A DNA stretch of 64,000 nt from Salvelinus alpinus (lineage: Eukaryota > Chordata > Actinopteri > Salmoniformes > Salmonidae), in assembly GCF_045679555.1 (NCBI RefSeq), contig NC_092110.1, forward strand, positions 3,177,390 through 3,241,389, given 5' to 3'. This document shows, piece by piece, positions 18,601-30,640 of this stretch; the stretch's first letter is position 1; each line of letters starts with the position of its first letter. The position numbers were made by a program, and so were the translations under genes. The notes under the pieces were generated by a model, which saw only the letters and a program-made list of their open reading frames with translations, ran no database searches and was not told where the DNA came from.

Positions 18601-18817
18601 TTAATTTTTATTGAACTAGGATAGTCAGTTACAGTAAGAACAGATTCTTATTTACAATGACGGCCTACTCCAGCCAAACCCGGACGGTGCTGGGCCAATT
18701 GTGCACCACCCTATTGGACTCCCAATCACGGCCGGATGTGATACAGCCTGGATCCGAACCAGGGACTGTAGTGACGCCTCTTGCACTGAGATGCAGTGCC
18801 TTAGACCACTGCGCCAC
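18601..18817 (-). mobile_element. tRNA-derived SINE, minus strand
   Basis: The minus strand reads GTGGCGCAGTGGTCTAAGGC (A-box region), then GGTTCGGATCC (B-box region) and a tRNA-unrelated body ending TAGTTCAATAAAAATTAA. The A-box head is the same as in the SINE at 23281. The usual first bases of the head are missing. Confidence 0.8.
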
Positions 18818-19904
18818 ATGATGTAAAGAAAACAGGAGCTGCCTCCACTATTCCAGCATAATTTCAACTTTAACATCTCAACATCATCAAATCACCTCTG
18901 CTTAGTCTAATACAGTGACAACTAAAAGATACCAAAAACGATTTAGTCCAATCAACGTAAGCTAAATATGATGTGGCTGTCCATGGTTCTGATTTCTGTA
19001 TGCGTGTGTATGCGTGTGTGTGTGTGCGTGCGTGCGTGCGTGTGTGCGTGCGTGCGTGTGTGTGTGTGTAAGTAGAAAAACATGTTGACTCTCCCTACTT
19101 GTAGAGAAACGCCAATGCCATCCTCCTTGACGAAACAGTCTATCACTCTGTCATACAGTACACAATTATTTTTCTGTTGTCCTAGGGCTACCTGGCTAAA
19201 ATGCTAGCTCGCTAGCCTAATTTCCAATCATGGGCAACGTGAGCTAGTTAACATTAGCCCTCTACATCTAGCTACATATTTAACTTCCATCCTCTCAGGC
19301 CAGGGGCACAACAATGTACAAATGAATGATTGGATCAGAATCGCCATTATAATCATTGGCCATAATGAAGAATTAAGTAAAACCACAAGTCCAAATCGCT
19401 ATCTCCATCCATGGCTAATTTAGGAAAGGGCTAATTTTAGCTAGCTAGCCAGTGGAGGAAAACAACACAACAAGATGAAACAATTCAAGTGTTTCTGTCA
19501 ATGACGTATGCTCTCAATGGGATTTGATAGGAGTGACACCAAATCCAAACTGGCTTCCCTTAACCACGATCATTCACAGTAGAGCTCGCTCAGTTTAGAT
19601 CAACGCTGATTGGAAAATGTTTTACACTTTTTTTGTCAAGGGACGCCAGATGCTCGCTGGCTTCCCTTGCCTTCAATGCTACGGGCAGCAACAATGTCAT
19701 ACTCGTTTGGACCAGACAGCATCAGAAAGATGGCCTACACGTAGAGAGACAGATGGGCGCTGTTATGCTCGCTCAGATGTTTTCTCTTGTGAGATACATT
19801 CAGCCTCTTGAATTGAAGGAGAATTATGAAACACAGAAGCCTGGCTTCCCTTGGCATCCATGAATAGACGCCACTGCATTCACGTCATTAAAACAAATGA
19901 ATTA
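18818..19904. other. Intergenic dispersed-repeat sequence, family not identified
   Basis: A GTGCGTGCGTGT microsatellite lies at 19000-19068. The block 19190-19860, with GCTAGCTAGC-rich flanks and duplicated GGCTTCCCTTG motifs, resembles high-copy salmonid DNA but has no recognisable transposase. An open frame at 19633-19863 has no family resemblance. Confidence 0.45.
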
Positions 19905-22125
19905 CAGAAATATAACATTTACATAAATATTCAAACCCCTAAGTCAATACTTTCTAGAAGCACCTTTGGCAGCGATTACAGCTGTCTTTCTAGGTAAGTC
20001 TTCAAGAGCTTTCCACACCTGGATTGTGCAACATTTGCCAATTATTATTTTCAAAATTATTCAAGCTCTGTCAAATTGGTTGTTGATCATTGCTTGACAA
20101 CCATTTTCAGGTCTTGCCATGGATTTTCAAGTAGATTTAAGTCAGAACTGTAACTAGGCCACTTATGAGCATTCACTGTCTTCTTGGTAAGCAACTCCAG
20201 TGTAGATTTGGCCTTGTGTTTTAGGTTGTTGTCCTGCTGAAAGGTGAATTCTTCTCCCAGTGTCTGGTGTAAAGCAGACTGAAACAGGTTTTCCTCTAGG
20301 ATTTTGCTTGTGCTTAGCTCCATTTCATTTATTTTTTATCCTGAAAAACTCCCCAGTCCTTAACGATTACAAGCATCCCCATAACATGATGCAGCCACCA
20401 CTATACTCGAAAAAATGGAGAGTGGTTGTATTGAATTTGCCTAGAACATAACACTTTGTATTCAGGACAAAAGGTTAATTGTTTTGCCACATTTTGTTGT
20501 GTTATTATTTTAGTACCTTGTTGCAAACAGGATGCATGTTTTTGATGATTTTTTCTTCTGTACAGGCTACCTTCTCTTCACTCTGTCAATTAGGTTAGGA
20601 TTGCGGATTAACAAAAATTTTGTTGATCCATTCTCAGTTTTATCCGTTCACAGCCATTAAACTCTGTTTTAATTTGGCCTCAAGGTGAAATCCCTAAACG
20701 GTTTCCTTCCTCTCCGGCGACTGAGTTAGGAAGGACACCTGTATCTTTGTAGTGAGTTACACCATCCAAAGTGTAATTAATGCTCAAAGAGATATTTCAT
20801 GTCTCCTTTATTTTTACCAATAGGTGCCCTTCTATGGGAGAAATTGGAAAACCTCTCTGGTCTTTGTGGTTGAATCTGTGTTTGAAATGCGCTGCTCGAC
20901 TGAGGGACCTTACAGATAATTATATGTGTGGGGTACAGAGATGAGGTAATCATTCAAAAAATAATATTAAACACTATTATTGCACACAAAGTCCCTGCAA
21001 CTTATTATGTGACTTGTTAAGCAACTTTTTAATTGTGAACTTATTTAGATTTGCCATAACAAAAGATTTGTATTGTATTTATTATGGATGCCCATTAGCT
21101 GCTGCCAAGGCAGCTACTCTTCCTGGGGTTCAGGCAAAATTAAGGCAGTTATACATTTTACAAACATTACAATACATTCATAACAGATTTCACAACATAT
21201 TAAGTGTGTACCTTCAGGCCTCTACTCTACTACCACATCTACCTCTGTATTTTGATCTGTTTTTTAAATCTAATTTTACTGCTGGCATGAGTTACTTGAT
21301 GTGGAATAGAGTTCCATGTAGTCATGGCTCTATTTAGTACTGTGCGCCTCCCATAGTCTGTTCTGGACTTGGGGACTGTGAAGAGACCTCTGGTGGCATG
21401 TCTTGTGGGGTATGCATGGGTGTCTGAGCTGTGTGTCAGTAGTTCAAACAGACAGCTCGGTGCATTCAACATGTCAATACCTCTCACAAATACAAGTAGT
21501 GATGTAGTAGTCTATATCTCCTCCAGTTTGAGCCAGGAGAGATTGACATGCATATTATTAATGTTAGCTCTCTGTGTACATCCAAGGGCCAGCCGTGCTG
21601 CCCTGTTCTGAGCCAATTGCAATTTTCCTAAGTCCCTCTTTGTGGCACCTGACCACACGACTGAACAGTAGTACAGGTGCGACAAAAATAGGGCCTGTAG
21701 GACCTGCCTTGTTGATAGTGCTGTTAAGAACGCAGATCAGCACTTAATTATAGACAGACTACTCCCTATCCTAGCTAATGCTGTAACAATATGTTTTGAT
21801 CATGACAGTTTACAATCCAGGGTTACTCCAAGTAGTTTAGTCTCCTCAACTTGCTCAATTTCCACATTATTCATTACAAGATTTAGTTGAGGTTTGGGGT
21901 TTAGAGAATGATTGGTCCCAAATAAAATGCTTTTAGTTTTTTAAATATTTAGGACTAACTTATTCCTTGCCACCCATTCTGAAACTAACTGCAGCTCTTT
22001 GTTAAGTGTTGCTATAATAATACAATTAAAATAAAAAAGGTACATTTAATGAATTATATATTCAGACTGTAAAACAACAAAATGTGTAAAAAGTCAAGGG
22101 GGGTGAATAATTTCTGAAGGCACTG
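19905..22125 (-). mobile_element. Tc1-like element, left-truncated and interrupted by a LINE fragment
   Basis: The right end AAGGCACTG is followed by TA at 22126. The left end lacks the terminal repeat and begins inside the family sequence (ATATTCAAACCCCTAAGTCA). The minus strand at 20323-20087 encodes SALHQTLGEEFTFQQDNNLK and SSDLNLLENPWQDLK, a decayed C-terminal catalytic part. It is the same family as 12766-14483. A LINE fragment occupies about 21068-22023. Confidence 0.8.
21068..22023 (-). mobile_element. 5'-truncated LINE (Rex1/L2-like) inserted in a Tc1 element
   Basis: The minus strand encodes the C-terminal part of a non-LTR reverse transcriptase. A thumb-like region, VTLDCKLS, is followed by KRDLGKLQLAQNRAARLALG, then MRGIDMLNAPSCLFELL and TVLNRAMTTWNSIPHQV near the end. 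Several stops are present. The 3' end is at 21068, so the insertion is antisense to the window. The clade assignment is tentative. Confidence 0.65.
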
Positions 22126-22133
22126 TATATATA

Positions 22134-22649
22134 CAAGTAACTACCAAAATAATGGAAACACTTGAGTTAATGAGGGATACAAAGACTATTGAAAGCAGAT
22201 GCTTCCACACAGGTGTGGTTCCTGAGTTAATTAGGCAATTAACATCCCATCATCCTTAGGGTCATGTACTGTATAAAAACTCTGGGCAGGCCATTATTTT
22301 GGCCATTATTTTGGCTACCATGCTATGGACCCAGGTAGACAATGCCCTCATCCACATGAAAATGATGTAATCCATATACCATGGTTGTCTCAGTCACCAG
22401 ATCTCAACCCAATTGGACAGTTATGGGAGATTCTGGAGCAGTGCCTGAGACGGCATGTTCAACTACCATCAAACAAAACACCAAATTATGGAATTTCTTG
22501 TGGAAGACTGGTGTCGTATCCCTCCAATAGAGTTCCAGACACTTGTAGAATCTATGTCAAGGTGCATTGAAGCTGTTCTGGCTCGTGGTGGCTCAGCGCC
22601 CTATAAAGACACTTTATGTTAGTGTTTCCTTTAATTTGGCAGTTACCTT
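22134..22649 (+). mobile_element. Internally deleted Tc1-like element
   Basis: It starts CAAGTAACTACCAAAATAAT after TA and ends with the complement (GTGTTTCCTTTAATTTGGCA, then GTTACC). A C-terminal transposase piece at 22325-22570 holds [20 protein letters not shown]. There the catalytic Glu of NPIE is Gly. It sits almost directly against the Tc1 element to its left. Confidence 0.8.
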
Positions 22650-23560
22650 CGCTTTCTATTTCTCCTAGCCCACAGTGAGGACATCCTCACTGGCCAACCA
22701 TGTTTTTTGATGCCGTCCAGTTTCAATTGCCAGGCTATGATCCCTAATTCTGCATTTGGTCAAGGTTTTTATTTTTTGGGGATCTTTTAAATGGGTTACG
22801 TATTCAGCTGAAGTGAAGTCTCTTTCCAATGTTTGGCAGCATTCCATCATTCTCTGACCTTCAACTTCACGCCACCAGTAGTTAATGTATGCGTTCATAT
22901 TGTTCACCTCCAGCTGTACATTTTGTCCTTGGGGTCAGATCACTTGTGTTAATTTTAATCTTGTGTTTTGGGGCTAGTTTTGTTAAGGGGTCACTCTCTG
23001 GGCAGTCGCTTGTCCATAAATACTCTGTGCTTGTATGACCATTCGTCAGATTGGGCTAGGTGCACCCATCATTCCCGTGCCCTTTTTTCAGTGGGCAGTA
23101 AAAGAGGAAGTCTTCCTAGTTCTGCTCTGCATGCGTGGTTGGTTGAATTTCTGTTTACATGTAGGATTGTTTTGGCCCATGATGTGTAATTTGCAGTTTT
23201 TCTGTGGGTGTTTTGCCCCATGATGTGTATTTTGACTGTAATATGCGCCCCGTATTTCACTGCCATAAAGGAGGATTGGTGCCTCCCGGGTGGCGCAGTG
23301 GTCTAAGGCACTGCATCGCAGTGCTAGCTGTGCCACCAGAGATTCTGGGTTCGAGTCCAGGCTCTGTTGCGACCGGGAGGCCCACGGGCGTCACATGAAA
23401 AAATGGATTAAAATAAATAAATAAATAAATATTTAAAAAAATAAAGGAGGATTGGTTGGATGATGGAGTAAAACATTTGTAGCTATATTTTGATAGGGGG
23501 TTACGTTTGTGTATTGTTTTTTTTATTGAGTAGTGTGCTCGTGCGGTGGAGTAGATCTTC
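22650..23560 (-). mobile_element. LINE reverse-transcriptase C-terminal remnant split by a SINE
   Basis: The minus strand reads FMAVKYGAHI, then NHACRAELGRLPLLLPTEKR, EWVHLAQSDERSYKHRVFMD and, after a frameshift, WWREVEGQRMMECCQTLERD and CRIRDHSLAIETGRHQKT. This resembles the region after the reverse transcriptase in salmonid LINE copies. The SINE at 23281-23440 interrupts it. The clade is not certain. Confidence 0.55.
23281..23440 (+). mobile_element. tRNA-derived SINE with perfect 16-bp target duplication
   Basis: The head GCCTCCCGGGTGGCGCAGTG continues TCTAAGG (A box), then GGTTCGAGTCC (B box), and closes with CGGGAGGC pairing to the start. An (AAAT)n-rich tail follows. ATAAAGGAGGATTGGT lies on both sides (23265-23280 and 23441-23456), showing target-primed insertion. 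Confidence 0.93.
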
Positions 23561-24010
23561 GTGGGCTATACTCAGCCCTGTCTCAGGGTAGTAAGTTGGT
23601 GGTCTGTTGATATCCCTCTAGTGGTGTGGGGACTGTGCTTTGGAAGAGCGGGTGGGGTTATATCCTGCCTGGTTGGCCCTGTCTGGGGGCATCGTCAGAC
23701 TGTCTCAATCTCCAGTATCTATGCTGCAATTGTCTATGTACCGGGGGGTTATATCTCGTGTAATTCTTCTGTCTCTTGTCCTGTGTGAATTTAAGCATGC
23801 TCCCTCTATTTCTCTCTCCCTCCCCTCCCGGAGGACCTGATCCCTAGGATCATGCCTCAGAACTACCTGGCCTGATAACTCCGGGCTGTCCCCAGTTCAC
23901 CTAGTCATGCTGCTGCTCCAGTTTCAACTGTTCTGCCTGCGGCTATGGAACCCTAACCTGCTACACATGTGCATCAATAAGCACGAAAACAACACCGTCC
24001 ACTTAATGTT
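23561..24010. repeat. High-copy salmonid dispersed repeat, unclassified
   Basis: The block includes ATGCTGCAATTGTCTATGTA, GGAGGACCTGATCCCTAGGA and CAACTGTTCTGCCTGCGGCT. I recognise it as very common in salmonid DNA. It has no coding frame I can assign. It may belong with the LINE remnant to its left. Confidence 0.5.
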
Positions 24011-24059
24011 GTAATATAAATGAATGGCTCAAATTACCTACAGTGCTTTAAAAATGTAT

Positions 24060-24208
24060 TACAATTTAACAATATTTGAATAATAGATATACAAATATGT
24101 AATAGAAATGCACACATCTAGGCTAAATTAAATGAAGCCTATAAACATATAATAAGAATAGCCTACACTTGAATTTAAAAAAACTCTCCCTTTCTCTCTC
24201 TGTGTGTG
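24060..24208. repeat. Second copy of the 17970-18118 repeat
   Basis: ACAAATATGTAATAGAAATG, then AGAATAGCCTACACTT and a CT-rich end match 17990-18118 in the same orientation with scattered changes. Confidence 0.65.
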
Positions 24209-24210
24209 CT

Positions 24211-24762
<552 letters not shown>

Positions 24763-25083
24763 ATCAGACAGGTAACAGCACAGTGTCAGAGTAGGGAAGA
24801 AGAAGAAGGAAGATTAATATATTCCATAATACATGAACAGTCTACATGCAAAGACGAAAAAGCCATGGGTGTCACTGTCAGCTGCACCTACGGTATGTGT
24901 TTGTTTACAGTCCGTGTTTACAAAAGACAGGCAAGCCTTTTCCTGTGGCCTCAGAGAAGCACTGTGTCTGATAGCCGACCAGAAAGAGAGAGGGGGAGGG
25001 GAGGGAGGAGAGCTCCTGGTAGCTTCTTGTAGGCAGTGTGTAGTGTGGGGTTGGTGCTGGCTGAAGGGTGGAGACTGAGCAGC

Positions 25084-25373
25084 AGTGGGGAGGGCGTATG
25101 TCAGCTGGATCAGCAAGAGAGAGCAGCCAGAGCAGAGCAGGAGAGAGGGAGCCACAGCACAGCACAGTGAGGGAGTGTGTGTGTATGAGAGAGGGAGCCA
25201 CAGCACAGCACAGTGAGAGAGTGTGTGTGTATGAGCGCGCCTGCCTGCCTTCCTGCTAGCCTGCCTGACTGTGTGTGTGTGTGTGAGAGGGAGAGTCAGT
25301 AAGCGTGTGGATACTACTCCACCAGACTGCATGTCTCTGGCGTCACTAGGGGAGCAGCACACACATTACAGAG
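25084..25373 (+). other. gng2: Proposed GNG2 non-coding exon 1 (5' boundary unknown)
   Basis: The segment ends CATTACAGAG|GTAAGACAC, a strong donor at 25374. It is purine-rich, with a 46-bp tandem duplication (25143-25188 and 25189-25234). No TATA box is obvious. The start is a guess. Joined to 35800-35879 it would give a short upstream open frame of 15 codons from ATG at 25331, with its stop in the first codon after the junction. Support is the donor, the order of the exons and the fact that GNG2 genes have non-coding first exons. Confidence 0.45.
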
Positions 25374-25379
25374 GTAAGA

Positions 25380-27600
25380 CACACATTTCCACCATTTTCT
25401 AACCATTTCTTGTTGTCTGTCCCTTTGTTTGGTTGTAAAGACAATGGCTTATTAGGGAGGGTGTGCTTTAGAGGAGACGTTGGACTGTTTGTGTGCGTGT
25501 GTTGATTTACAGTCAGTGGTTGTGTCAGTGCTGTAGGGGAGAGAAAGATGCCTGTGTTCTGTTCCCTGGTCTCTACATCATGGAATCCCCTCCTCTTCCT
25601 CCTTCTAGATTAGGGAGGCTGAAGCCTCTATATCTCTTTCTCTCTCTCTGGGGTGTGTTTTTAATTTGCTCTCTTTGGATTTCTGATCTCTGTGTGTATG
25701 TGAGAGAGTGAGGGAGTGAGGGAGTGAGGGAGTGAGGGAATGAGGGAATGAGAGAATGGAATTCTTTCCTCTTTTCATATTCCTCCTTTTCCTGTCACAT
25801 TGAACAGGTCTGTTGTATGCGGGAGAGAAATTAGGAGCATCTGGTTAGGGGAAAATTAGCATGAGTGGGGGGGTGAGAGACGGGGAGAGAGGAGGTTGGG
25901 GGGAAGGGAGAGGACTGGACGAGAGATGCTGCGAGAGAGAGAAAGAGAGAGGGTGGGGGGGGATGGCGGCAGCTGAGAATGGGAGAGGAATCCCTCAACC
26001 CTCTGGGTTCTCTGGTCATTCCTATTCAGAAGGCAGTGGCCGTTCAGTACTATTGGGAAATATCAGCACACACTGATGAGCTACAGATGCAGATACAAAC
26101 AGACATTCACGCACATTCAGATGTATAGATGCACGCGCCCACACACACACACACAAAAAACACACACACACAGTGCACGTTCACTCTCTCACAGCCCCAG
26201 TTAGCCATGTTAAGTGTGCTTGCATTCTAAGGCTCTCACTTAATACATCTGTATCTCTGTATTTGCTAGCCCTGTGTGGTGAGCATTAGCATTTTCCTCC
26301 TGTTATTTTGCCAGCCATCAGCCCTGCTTACGTTACAGTGAAATGGCCTCACCGCCACCGCTAAGATAGGTGAGTGTTTTCAGTCCTCTTACCACTCCGT
26401 TCCCGGGGTGCTCAGCTCTTGTTGTGAACCAGGACAGAACCGACATGTTGGAGAAGGGACGTGTGCGTGTGTGTGCGTGTGCGTGTGCATGTGTGTGTGG
26501 GGAGAGGGGGAGAGGGAGCGCCGAGCTGGCGCCGAGTTTTGCAGTGTTGGACCGGCTGCAAGGCCACATATTGTTTGATACACATTCATGTTGAGACTGA
26601 AACAATGGCACAGTAAATGTCAACAGACTCCATAGCTACCCACTATGAGAAAAGGACAATGGACTGAGTGTGTGTAAGTGTGTATACGCAGAGTGCAAAG
26701 TATACAGTGAAGTTCGGGTATTTTTCAGGCGGCCCTAATAGTAAAGACCTGTCATTTAACCTTAATAAAAGTGTGTTACCTTTTCATTTGGCATGAATAC
26801 AACCAGTCGTGATGTTTTAATCTTATTGTCAAACAAATCACTTCAAAAAGTAGGCTACCTGATAAATGGAAAGAGACATCGGTTACAAAACACCAGAAAG
26901 TGGAATGACATTCGATGATTGTCATTGGGTCTAGACTCTTGTAGCCTGAAGTAATTGATGTGTCTTGCTGACAAAATGACGTTGTTGTAGAAAGAGAAGT
27001 TGAGACACTGGGCTTTCCCAGAATGATAAGTGCAGCCCAATGACTGTGCAGCCACATGGGGAAAAAATGGTTTAAACCATGACACAGAGGTGGGAGTGTT
27101 CATTTTATTTGGAATAAGCTTTTATAAACAACAAATTACCATTATTTAGAGACCCCCCCCAAAGTTGGACTTTGTTGCATTTAGTGGTTCTCATGTCTCA
27201 TTCAGGGGGTCCGAGACCCACCTGGGCCCCCCGTAATTCACACTCTGTGTGCATGATAGAGAGATAGAGTGAAAAAATACAAATGTAGGGAGACAAAAGG
27301 CCTTGACTTCGACAAAAGACTAATAATTTCCCAGTTTGTTACTTTTTCTCTCTTTTCATTAAATACTCATTGTTGCCTTCCATTCCCAGTGGCTCCGTCT
27401 AAAAGACTACTGAGTCAGTGGCCTAGGTCTGGTTACAGTAACAAGTGGAGATGGTACAGTATAGAGGCCAAGACTGAGTGTCACACTTTATATTACTGCA
27501 CTCTTAATGTTTTGTCTTTGTCCCATAGGGTTCTTGTGCAGCAGATTAATTGTCTAGTCTACTAAGTATTGCTCACCTAGATTAAAACTCTGGTGCAAAA
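25380..27600. other. GNG2 intron 1, no gene seen
   Basis: A GAGGGAGTGA decamer minisatellite lies at 25706-25755. CA-rich runs lie at 26139-26172 and a GTGTGC run at 26463-26500. The rest is unassigned. Several open frames here are low-complexity or without family resemblance. Confidence 0.55.
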
Positions 27601-27605
27601 CACTC

Positions 27606-30313
27606 TTCAGGAGGAGTGTAAATGATTAACGACTCATGATTAACGACTCACGGTGTAATCATAACAACATACAGGAACTCAAGTCCTTCTGCTCACCCGA
27701 CCTAGAATTCCTTACAGTCAAATGCCGGCCATATTACCTCCGAAGAGAATTATCGTCAGTTATCGTCACAGCTGTGTACATTCCCCCTCAAGCAGACACC
27801 ACGCCGGCCCTCAAGGAACATCACTGTACTCTATGTAAACTGGAAACCATATATCCTGAGGCTGCATATATTGTAGCTAGGGATTTTAACAAAGCAAATT
27901 TGAGAACAAGGCTACCTAAATTATCAGCATATTGATTGTAGTACTCGCGGGGGTAATACACTCGATCACTGCTACTCTAACTTCCGCGATGCATACCAAG
28001 CCCTCCCCCGCCCTCCCTTCGGCAAATCCGACCATGATGCCATCTTGCTCCTCCCGTCTTATAGGCAGAAACTCTAACAGGATGTAACAGTGACTAGAAC
28101 CATTCAACGTTGGTCTGACCAATCGGAATGCACGCTTCAAGATTGTTTTGATCAGCCGGACTGGGATATGTTCTGGTCAGCCTCAGAGAACAACATTATT
28201 CTATACGCTGACTCGGTGAGTGAGTTTATTAGGAAGTGCATTGGAAATGTTGTACCCACTGTGACTATTAAAAATTACCATAACCAGAAACCGTGGATGG
28301 ATGGTGGCATTCGCTCAAAACTGAAAGCGCGAACCACCGCATTTAACCAAAGAGGTCTGGGAATATAGCTGAATATAAACCGTATAGTTATTCCCTCCGC
28401 AAGGCAATCAGACCAGTGAAATGCCGGTACAGGGACAAAGTGAAATCGCAATTCAACGGCCCAGACACAAGACGTATGTGGCAGGGTCAACAGGAAATCA
28501 AAGACTACAAAAAGAAATCCATCCTTGTCACGGACACCGACTTCACGCTTCCAGACAAACTAAACACCATCTTTGCCCGCTTTGAGGATAATACAGTGCC
28601 ACCGCCGCGGCCCGCTAACAAGGACTGCTAACAAGGACTCCCCCTTCTCCGTGGCTGACGTGAGTAAAACATTTAAACGTGTTAACCCTGCTGGCCCAGA
28701 CGGCATCCCTAGCCGCGTCCTCAGAGCATGCACAGACCAGCTGGCTGGTGTGTTTACGGACATATCAATCACTACCTATCCCAGTCTGCTGTCCCCACAT
28801 GCTTCAAGATGGCCACCATTGAACCTGTACCATAGAAGGCAAAGGTAACTTAACTAAATGACTACCGCCCCGTAGCACTCACTTCTGTCATTATGAAGTG
28901 CTTTGAGTGACTAGTCAAGGATCATATCACCTCAACCTTACCGGCCACCCTAGACCCACTTCAGTTTGCATACCTCCCCAACAGGTCCACAGATGATGCA
29001 ATTGCCATTGCACTGCACACTGCCCTATCCCATCTGGACAAGAGGAATACCTACAGAATGCTGTTCATTGACTACAGCTCAGCATTCAACACCATAGTGT
29101 TGGACTTTCTGTAGGAAGGTAGGAAGGTGAAGTGAAGGTAGGAAACAACATCTCCACTTCGCTGACCCTCAATACTGGGGCCCCACAAGGGTGCGTGCTC
29201 AGCCCCCTCCTGTACTCCCTGTTCACCCACGACTGCGTGGCCATGCACGCCTCCGACTCAATCATCAAGTTTGCAGATGACACAAAAGTAGGTGGCTTGA
29301 TTACCAACAACAACGAGACAGTCTACAGGGAGGAGGTGAGTGCACTCGGAGTGTGGTGTCAGGAAAACAACCTCTCACTCAACGTCAACAAAACAAAGGA
29401 GATGATTGTGGACTTCAGGAAACAGCAGAGGGAGTACCCCCTATCCACATTGAAGGGACAGCAGTGGAGAAGGTGGAAAGTTTTAAGTTCCTACACATCA
29501 CAGACAAACTGAAATGATCCACCCACACAGACAGTGTGGTGAAGAAGGCGCAACAGTGCCTCTTCAACCTCAGGAGGCTGAAGAAATGTGGCTTGTCACC
29601 CAAAACCCTGCCAAACTTTTACAGATGCACAATTGAGAACATTCTGTCGGGCTGTATCACAGCCTGGTACGGCAACTGCACCGCCCTCAACCGCAAGGCT
29701 CTCCAGAGGGTGGTTGGGTCTGCACAAGGCATCACCGGGGGCAAATTACCTGCCCTCCATGACACCTACAGAACCCGAAGTCACAGGAAGGCCAAAAAGA
29801 TCATCAAGGACAACAACCACCCGAGCCACTGCCTGTTCACACAGCTACCATCCAGAAGGTGAGGTCAGTAAAGGTGCATCAAAGCTGGGACCGAGAGACT
29901 GAAAAACAGATTCTAACTCAAGGCCATCAGACTGCTAAATAGCAATCACTAACTCAGAGAGGCTGCTGCCTACACTGAGACCCAATCACTGGCCACTTTA
30001 ATAAATTGTTCACTAGTCACTTTAAATAATGCCACTTTAATAATGTTTACATATCTTACACTACTCATATATGTATATACTGAATTTTATACCATCTATT
30101 GCACCTTGCCTATGCCGCTCAGCCATCGCTCAGCCATATATTTATATGTACATATTCTCATTCACTCCTTTAGATTTGTGTGTATTAGGTAGTTGTTGGG
30201 GAATTGTTAGATATTACTGCACTGTCGGAACTAGAAGCACAAGCATTTCGCTACACTCACATTAACATCTGCTAGCCATGTGTATGTGTCCAATAAAATT
30301 TGATTTGATTTGA
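27606..30313 (+). mobile_element. L2-like LINE, nearly full ORF2 span but decayed
   Basis: An endonuclease part (VIVTAVYIPPQADTTP, then AYIVARDFNKANL) is followed by the linker IQRWSDQSECTLQDCFDQPD. The reverse transcriptase shows [43 protein letters not shown] and FADDT. There are several stops and frameshifts, and a deletion between the SSAFNTIV and TLNTGAPQGC regions near 29100-29130. The 3' end AATAAAATTTGATTTGATTT is typical of salmonid LINE copies. Related copies are at 41777-42722 and 59960-61490. Confidence 0.85.
29132..29902 (+). pseudogene. LINE reverse-transcriptase C-terminal half, frameshifted
   Basis: The frame from 29132 carries GAPQGCVLSPLLYSLFTHDC, the catalytic FADDT box at about 29273 and NLSLNVNKTKEMIVDFRKQQ. 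It is lost near 29450. The next frame (29536-29862) reads AQQCLFNLRRLKKCGLSPKT and YRCTIENILSGCITAWYGNC, the usual thumb and tail of this LINE family. The two aspartates of the FADD box are intact, but the protein cannot be made in one piece. Confidence 0.8.
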
Positions 30314-30367
30314 AATGTTTCCAAAAGGCTGGATTGTGTGGATGATTGTATAATATGTTTTACATTA

Positions 30368-30640
30368 AAAACTGGGTGATTCGAACTCTGAATGCTGATT
30401 GGCTGACAGCCATGGTATATTAGACTTTATACCACGGGTATGACAAAACGTGTATTTTTACTGCTCTAATTATGTTGGTAACCAGTTTATAATAGCAATA
30501 AGGCACCTCGGGGGTTTGTGGTATATGGCCAATATACCACGGCTAAGGGACTCCACGTTGCGTCGTGCATAAGAACAGCCCTTAGCCATGGTATATTGGC
30601 CATATACCACACCCCCTCGTGCGTTATTGCTTCATTTTGT
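30368..30640. repeat. Foldback repeat with nested palindromes
   Basis: Arms 30517-30549 and 30579-30611 pair over 33 bases with one mismatch. The pairing extends outward (AATAGCAATAAGGC with GCGTTATTGCTT) to about 30491-30632. Each arm itself contains the near-palindrome GGTATATGGCCAATATACC. It has no coding capacity. Confidence 0.75.

Noticed and set aside
18601..18817. A true tRNA gene on the minus strand (also at 23281 and 59707)
   Set aside because: A and B boxes are present, but the cloverleaf is incomplete and SINE bodies and tails follow. Only 58493-58575 folds as a full tRNA.
24814..25362. 182-codon minus-strand frame across the proposed GNG2 exon 1
   Set aside because: Its composition follows the purine-rich tandem repeats of the + strand. 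There is no known domain and no promoter or splice support.
27606..30313. A working LINE reverse transcriptase
   Set aside because: The frame is broken many times and part of the catalytic region is deleted near 29100-29130.
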